A DNA stretch of 9,624 nt. Source: an uncultured Chlorobiaceae bacterium (GTDB taxonomy: Bacteria > Bacteroidota > Chlorobiia > Chlorobiales > Chlorobiaceae). The stretch lies in the NCBI GenBank assembly GCA_903929845.1, contig CAIYWF010000069.1, forward strand, positions 1 through 9,624. Reading direction: 5' to 3'. Both the position numbers and the translations under genes were made by a program. The notes beneath the pieces are model-generated. The model was not told the origin of the DNA. It saw only the letters and a program-made list of their open reading frames with translations, and did not search any database. Shown piece after piece: positions 5,997-9,624 of this stretch; position 1 is the first letter of the stretch; each line of letters starts with the position of its first letter.

Positions 5997-6069
5997 TCGG
6001 GGTGGCGGGACTTGAACCCACGACCTCTGCGTCCCGAACGCAGCACTCTACCAACTGAGCCACACCCCG
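5997..6069 (-). tRNA. tRNA-Pro (anticodon CGG)
   Basis: A 73-nt cloverleaf. The acceptor stem is CGGGGTG paired with CACCCCG, with A as discriminator base. The D arm contains AGTTGGTAGA. The anticodon stem CTGCG/CGCAG encloses the loop TTCGGGA, so the anticodon is CGG, reading CCG. The T arm holds GGTTCAAGT. CCA is not encoded and must be added after processing. It lies 17 nt downstream of tRNA-Arg. Confidence 0.97.
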
Positions 6070-6086
6070 ATATATCATTTTTTCTG

Positions 6087-6159
6087 TGCCCTTGGGCAGA
6101 CTTGAACTGCCGGCCTTTAGTTTCGGAAACTACTGCTCTATCCACTGAGCTACAAGGGC
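6087..6159 (-). tRNA. tRNA-Arg (anticodon CCG)
   Basis: A 73-nt cloverleaf. The acceptor stem is GCCCTTG with CAAGGGC and discriminator A; the D stem is GCTC/GAGC with AGTGGATA in the loop. The anticodon loop TTCCGAA gives anticodon CCG, reading CGG. The T stem is GGCAG/CTGCC with TTCAAGT. The anticodon stem has four good pairs plus a G27-A43 mismatch at its outer end. CCA is not encoded. It is probably transcribed with tRNA-Pro from a promoter overlapping the end of crtP. Confidence 0.95.
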
Positions 6160-6170
6160 TTGCTGTGCCT

Positions 6171-6199
6171 AAAATAAGAATTTCCGTCTCTTTTCTCAA
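6171..6199 (-). promoter_or_regulatory. Candidate promoter of the tRNA-Arg/tRNA-Pro unit
   Basis: On the minus strand, TTGAGA (6194-6199), a 17-nt spacer and TATTTT (6171-6176) precede tRNA-Arg by 11 nt. The -35 element matches 5/6 of the consensus and overlaps the crtP stop codon, so the tRNAs may have their own start as well as read-through from crtP. Confidence 0.5.
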
Positions 6200-7578
6200 T
6201 TTTTTCTGGCTTCGTTCACCAGCGCATCGACGGCAAGATTTGCACTCATGACCGCCCCGCCCATGGAATCGTAGTACAACTGCTGCGAAAAGCCGCCTGC
6301 AAGAAAAAGGTTGCGGACAGGAGTTTTCTGTGTCGGCCGGTATTGCTCCATGTTAGGCAGCGGCGCATAGACTGAATGTGGAATTTTCACCAGTGTTGAT
6401 TTCAGTATCCGGGCGCCCCTGGACGTTTCGGGGTAGCAGTTTCGCACGCTCTTGTCAACCAGACTGATAATCTCCTCCTTTGAAAGACCCATAAGGTTTT
6501 TTGCCGGAGCGACGCAGAATTCGAAACGGCTCTTGCCGCTGAAGGGTTCACCCCTGAGCGTGCGGTACTCCGGTGTGGTTCGGGCAAGGTTGGCATAGAC
6601 CGGAATGACACCATCGGGCGAGAAGAGGACGTTATCTGCGGAGGTAATTTCCCGATCGTACCAAATCTGGACCGAAATCACCGGAACGCCTTCAAGTTTT
6701 TCAAGTTTGCCAAAAAACGGGTCATGCTGTTTTAGTGTATCGGGCAATACCTTGTTCAGGTCATGAATCGGCAGGGCACTGAGATAGTAGTCAGCCGTCA
6801 ATATCTCGCCGTTGCGAAGTTGAACACCTTTTATTTCAGTGCCATCGAAAAGCAGTTCTTCAACAATTACTTTTGTCTTGAACTGTGCTCCTCTTGATGC
6901 TGAGTAGTCGATTAGCGGCTGATGGAGATACTCTTGTGGAGCGCCTTTCAGAAAACCCATGCAAGAGGCTACGGGAATGCGGTAAAAAGTCTCGGTGACG
7001 TCAAGAATTATCTTTGCGGATATCTCTTCTGGCGGAATAAACTTGAGAGCAAGCGCCATGGGACGGAACATGGTATCCATGAGTCGTTTGCCGAACTTTT
7101 TCTCCGCTGCCCACTCTGCGAAGGTCAGATGATCCTGCGTGGGTGGATATTTATCCTTTTTTAAAGCGAGGGGAATAAGGGATTTCGCAAAAGCTGCCAT
7201 TTCGCCAAAGGAAAAGTAGCCGTTTTTTACGATGGCTGGCAACAGGTGAAGCGGACTGGGAAGCTCCCAGGTATTGAAGGTAAAGTTTCCGCCTCCAGCC
7301 AGGGTGTAGGTTAACTGGTGATCTTTCCACAACACGGCATGGTCGGTCTTGATCTCTTTCATGAGATCATAAAGCACGCTGTAAGCTCCAAAAAAACAGT
7401 GTGTTCCAGATTCGATCCAGTCGCCCTCTTCATCTTTCCATGAGGAGACCTTTCCGCCGAATATCTCTCTTTTTTCAAGCACTTTGACCTGAAACCCCTT
7501 GTCTGTCAACCGTTTGGCTGCGGTCAGACCGGCAAGGCCACCTCCAAAGATCAATACTGACTTTTTTTCTGAACTCAT
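6196..7578 (-). CDS. crtP: Phytoene desaturase CrtP (plant/cyanobacterial type)
   Basis: This 460-residue FAD-dependent desaturase introduces double bonds into phytoene, the first desaturation steps to lycopene in green sulfur bacteria, which use the CrtP/CrtQ/CrtH route rather than CrtI. The FAD-binding site is GGGLAG at 12-17, with E35 closing the second strand and FGGKVSSW just after. Features shared with plant PDS are THCFFGAYS, an ALALKFIPPEE segment, LEGVPVISVQIWYDR, the KIPHSVYAPLPN segment and the C-terminal LAGGFSQQLYYDSMGGAV. These favour phytoene over zeta-carotene desaturase, though CrtQ is the close alternative. The enzyme acts at the membrane with a quinone acceptor in this family. 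ATG 7578 was chosen because the protein then begins just before the FAD motif; a GTG at 7611 overlapping the recR stop (TAGTG) adds 11 residues, and neither has a clear ribosome site. It is the last protein gene of the ybaB-recR-crtP run. Confidence 0.93.
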   Translation of the reverse strand: MSSEKKSVLIFGGGLAGLTAAKRLTDKGFQVKVLEKREIFGGKVSSWKDEEGDWIESGTHCFFGAYSVLYDLMKEIKTDHAVLWKDHQLTYTLAGGGNFTFNTWELPSPLHLLPAIVKNGYFSFGEMAAFAKSLIPLALKKDKYPPTQDHLTFAEWAAEKKFGKRLMDTMFRPMALALKFIPPEEISAKIILDVTETFYRIPVASCMGFLKGAPQEYLHQPLIDYSASRGAQFKTKVIVEELLFDGTEIKGVQLRNGEILTADYYLSALPIHDLNKVLPDTLKQHDPFFGKLEKLEGVPVISVQIWYDREITSADNVLFSPDGVIPVYANLARTTPEYRTLRGEPFSGKSRFEFCVAPAKNLMGLSKEEIISLVDKSVRNCYPETSRGARILKSTLVKIPHSVYAPLPNMEQYRPTQKTPVRNLFLAGGFSQQLYYDSMGGAVMSANLAVDALVNEARKN

Positions 7579-7610
7579 TATTGGAATTGAAACGGAATTT
7601 GCATTAAACA

Positions 7611-8225
7611 CTACACGGCAGTACGCCCTTCCATCGCTCGTGAGAGGGTTGCGTCGTCAATAAATTCAAGCTCTGCCCCGACAGGAATGCCCCTGGCTAT
7701 TTTGGAAACATGGATACCGAGGGGTTTGAGAAGTTTGGTGAGATAGAGGGCTGTTGTTTCCCCTTCAATGGTAGGGTTCAGGGCAAGCACAATTTCTTTG
7801 ACTTCCAGGGGTTCACGCTGGGAGAGCCGGGAAAGCAGTTCACGAACCTTGATATCATCGGGCCCTACACCGTCAAGGGGTGATATGACGCCATGGAGGA
7901 CATGGTAAAGCCCTTTGTAGTAACCGGTTTTCTCGAAGGCGAGCATATCGACGGGCGATTCAACCACGCAGATAATGGAGCGATCACGTGACTTGCTTGT
8001 GCAGACGATGCAGGGATCGGTTCCGATATCGGTGATATTCTGGCAAACCGAACAGCGGATAACCTTGTCTTTCACTTCAAGCAGCGCTCCAGCCAGTTTT
8101 TCGGCCTCTACCCTCGGCTCTTGCAGAATGTACATGGCAAGGCGCTGGGCTGTCTTGCGCCCAATACCGGGAAGTTTGGCAAATTCGTCAATAAGGGCAT
8201 CCAGAGCCGCCGAGGTATAATACAT
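7611..8225 (-). CDS. recR: Recombination mediator RecR
   Basis: This 204-residue protein is of usual RecR length. RecR acts with RecO (and RecF) to load RecA on SSB-coated gaps during recombinational repair. Domains in order: helix-hairpin-helix with KLPGIGRKTAQRLA (17-30), a four-cysteine zinc finger with C58, C61, C72 and C75, a Toprim domain starting ICVVESPVDMLAFE (85-98) and including the HGVISPLDGVGPDD loop, and a C-terminal Walker-B-like region with ARGIPVGAELEFID. All key residues are present. ATG 8225 lies 2 nt after the ybaB stop with only a weak ribosome site, so translation is probably coupled. ybaB-recR is one of the most conserved bacterial gene pairs. Confidence 0.98.
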   Translation of the reverse strand: MYYTSAALDALIDEFAKLPGIGRKTAQRLAMYILQEPRVEAEKLAGALLEVKDKVIRCSVCQNITDIGTDPCIVCTSKSRDRSIICVVESPVDMLAFEKTGYYKGLYHVLHGVISPLDGVGPDDIKVRELLSRLSQREPLEVKEIVLALNPTIEGETTALYLTKLLKPLGIHVSKIARGIPVGAELEFIDDATLSRAMEGRTAV

Positions 8226-8227
8226 TA

Positions 8228-8563
8228 TTATTGACCGAGATTCAGGTTTTTGAGCATATCCGCAGGATTGATCATCCCTCCGGTCACTTTGGATATCTCC
8301 TCCTGTGCAAGTCGGGCTGATTCGTCGAGTGCATTGTTGGCTGCAGCAAGTACAAGGTCCTGTACCATTTCGAGGTCATCCATAATATCAGGATCAATGG
8401 TGAGGCTGAGCAGTTTCTGCTTGCCGCTGACACTGACTTTTACCATTCCTCCTCCGGCTTCGCCGTAAGCAACGATCTTTTCAAGCTGTTTCTGCACATC
8501 CTGCATCTTTTCACCAGCTTGCTGGATCTGTTTCATCATGTCACCAAAATTCGGCATTGCCAT
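8228..8563 (-). CDS. ybaB: YbaB/EbfC family nucleoid-associated protein
   Basis: This 111-residue protein belongs to the YbaB/EbfC family, small dimeric DNA-binding proteins that coat or organise the nucleoid. It has the typical order: N-terminal amphipathic helix with FGDMMKQIQQAGEKMQ, a central beta sheet with GGGMVKVSVSGKQKL and LSLTIDP, and a C-terminal helix NNALDESARLAQEEISKVTG, ending in a glycine/asparagine tail. ATG 8563 was chosen because AGGAG lies 9 nt upstream; a second ATG two codons later is less well spaced. It leads the recR/crtP operon and has a candidate promoter right before it. Confidence 0.97.
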   Translation of the reverse strand: MAMPNFGDMMKQIQQAGEKMQDVQKQLEKIVAYGEAGGGMVKVSVSGKQKLLSLTIDPDIMDDLEMVQDLVLAAANNALDESARLAQEEISKVTGGMINPADMLKNLNLGQ

Positions 8564-8581
8564 CGGTTATTTCTCCTGTAT

Positions 8582-8609
8582 GTTATAAAATTTGCTGCCA
8601 ATATGTCGG
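8582..8609 (-). promoter_or_regulatory. Candidate promoter of the ybaB-recR-crtP operon
   Basis: On the minus strand, CCGACA (8604-8609), a 16-nt spacer and TATAAC (8582-8587, 5/6) precede the ybaB ribosome site. The -35 element directly abuts the GC-rich hairpin at 8609-8621. Plausible but not strong. Confidence 0.4.
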
Positions 8610-8665
8610 CCCCTGCGGGGCTTACGCTCTGCCAACAGGTCGGGCCGGGGCTTGCACTACCGACA
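8604..8665. repeat. GC-rich, repeat-like structured element between the transketolase gene and ybaB
   Basis: The 62-bp stretch is bounded by TGTCGG (8604-8609) and CCGACA (8660-8665), which are exact reverse complements. It contains a perfect hairpin GCCCC-tgc-GGGGC (8609-8621). Inside are two imperfect direct copies, each starting TCGG and containing GGGGCTTRC (8617-8625 and about 8647-8655). The GC content is far above the AT-rich DNA beside it. It resembles a REP-type dispersed palindromic element; no T-tract follows the hairpin, so it is not a standard terminator. Confidence 0.45.
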
Positions 8666-8667
8666 GC

Positions 8668-9624
8668 TCAACACTTCCTGCGAAGGGCAAGATATATTTT
8701 TTCAAGTATGTCAGCCGTTGTGAGTTTATATTTTTCAAGAAGATCGTCAGCTTTGCCGGACTCGCCGAACTGGTCTTCAACGCCAACCATCTCAATCGGC
8801 ACGGGAATATTGAGAGCACAAACATGGGAGACAGCATCACCAAGGCCATTATTGATCTGGTGCTCTTCAGCAGTAACAATAGCACCGGTATCATTAGCGG
8901 CACGAACGATAGCCAAGGTATCGACAGGCTTGATGGTGTGCATGTTGATCACCCGGACACCAACACCCTCTTTTTCGAGAATACGGGCCGCCTCGAGAGC
9001 TTTCCACACCATGATACCACAGGCAATGACGGTGACATCCTTGCCGGGATGCAGTTCTATTGACTTCCCGATTTCAAAACCGTCCTCATCAAGCGAGAAA
9101 TCGGGGACATTCGGTCTTCCAAAACGGAGATAAACCGGGCCCTGATGTTTTATAATGGCTTTGGTGGCACGAATGGTTTCGCTGTAATCGGATGGCACAA
9201 CAACGGTCATTCTCGGCAGCCCGCGCATCAGACCGATATCCTCAAGCATCTGGTGGGTAGCGCCATCTTCGCCCAGTGTCAGCCCGGCATGTGAAGCACA
9301 GATCTTGACATTGAGGTTAGAGTAGCATACCGACTGGCGGATCTGGTCATAAACTCTGCCAGTAGCAAAAACGGCAAAACTTGCTGCAACGGGGATTTTA
9401 CCTGTTGTAGCAAGACCGGCAGCCATTGAAATCATGTTGGCTTCGGCTATCCCTGTCTGGATAAAACGGTCAGGAAAAGCATCGCGGAACAAATTCATGT
9501 TTAAGGAGCCGGTCAAATCAGCGCATAACGCGACAACAGAGCTATTCTCCCGGGCGATTTCAAGCAAAGCTTCGCCAAACCCGGTACGGGTAGCCTTGTT
9601 TCCCCTCGAAATGTATTGCGCAGC
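8668..9624 (-). CDS. Transketolase, C-terminal subunit (5' end outside window)
   Basis: 318 residues are visible; the frame is open to the right edge, so the start codon is missing, probably by only a few residues because the visible N-terminus (AAQYISRGNKATRTGFGEAL) is near the usual beginning of this subunit. It is the C-terminal half of a split, thiamine-diphosphate-dependent transketolase, which moves two-carbon ketol units in the pentose phosphate pathway; the N-terminal ThDP-binding subunit should lie just upstream. Seen: the pyrimidine-domain motif GIAEANMISMAAGLA with the catalytic glutamate (visible residue 61), DQIRQSVCYSNLNVKICASH, GLTLGEDGATHQMLEDI, and a C-terminal domain from about 180 with VTAEEHQINNGLGDAV. 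Alpha-ketoacid dehydrogenase E1-beta and DXS share the fold but fit less well. An in-frame TTG at 9567 is not a real start, since homology extends upstream of it. Confidence 0.96.
   Translation of the reverse strand, partial: AAQYISRGNKATRTGFGEALLEIARENSSVVALCADLTGSLNMNLFRDAFPDRFIQTGIAEANMISMAAGLATTGKIPVAASFAVFATGRVYDQIRQSVCYSNLNVKICASHAGLTLGEDGATHQMLEDIGLMRGLPRMTVVVPSDYSETIRATKAIIKHQGPVYLRFGRPNVPDFSLDEDGFEIGKSIELHPGKDVTVIACGIMVWKALEAARILEKEGVGVRVINMHTIKPVDTLAIVRAANDTGAIVTAEEHQINNGLGDAVSHVCALNIPVPIEMVGVEDQFGESGKADDLLEKYKLTTADILEKIYLALRRKC

Noticed and set aside
5945..6251. Open frames across the tRNA pair on both strands
   Set aside because: They are translations of the tRNA genes and the terminator, a well-known annotation artefact.
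8519..9133. Plus-strand open frames of 204 and 168 codons (to 9133 and 9063)
   Set aside because: They lie antisense to the clearly conserved transketolase and ybaB genes, have no ribosome sites or recognisable domains, and are shadows of codon bias.

Overview
The window looks like chromosomal DNA of a green sulfur bacterium (Chlorobiaceae: Chlorobium, Pelodictyon, Prosthecochloris or a close relative). The evidence is a plant/cyanobacterial-type phytoene desaturase (CrtP) next to recR and ybaB/ebfC, with a two-subunit transketolase just upstream. From memory of the family, this neighbourhood is typical of Chlorobium; no search was run. Almost every gene is on the minus strand. The only plus-strand gene is a 3'-terminal fragment at the left edge.

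Right part (about 5955-9624), the conserved core. In minus-strand order it holds the transketolase C-terminal subunit (start just outside the window), ybaB/ebfC, recR, crtP, tRNA-Arg(CCG) and tRNA-Pro(CGG), then a strong rho-independent terminator. ybaB, recR and crtP are tightly packed (2-nt gap; overlap or short gap) and look like one operon. A candidate promoter sits before ybaB, and another before tRNA-Arg overlaps the end of crtP. A GC-rich repeat-like element separates the transketolase gene from ybaB.

Middle (about 3620-5960), small accessory genes: a short secreted, extremely basic protein with its own terminator; a vapBC toxin-antitoxin pair with a good candidate promoter; and an Rpn/PD-(D/E)XK-family nuclease gene. 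The tRNA pair is the border between core and accessory DNA.

Left part (about 143-3370), a four-gene cassette that is the most interesting item. In transcription order it encodes (1) an unrecognised helical protein ending in a ~65-residue adaptor-like domain, (2) a protein starting with almost the same domain followed by an NTPase-like region lacking a Walker A motif, (3) a MoxR-type AAA+ ATPase, and (4) a protein resembling the N-terminal part of vWA (CoxE-like) partners of MoxR ATPases but lacking a vWA domain. Genes 2-4 overlap or are translationally coupled. A shared N/C-terminal domain between a stand-alone protein and a core NTPase-like component matches the logic of effector-associated-domain (EAD) conflict systems with MoxR/vWA cores. 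I infer that this is a divergent or partly degraded member of that class. The adaptor domains share a 75-bp identical DNA stretch exactly 240 bp apart, which points to recent duplication or gene conversion. The last gene ends 8 bp from a convergent gene fragment, so its vWA half may have been lost.
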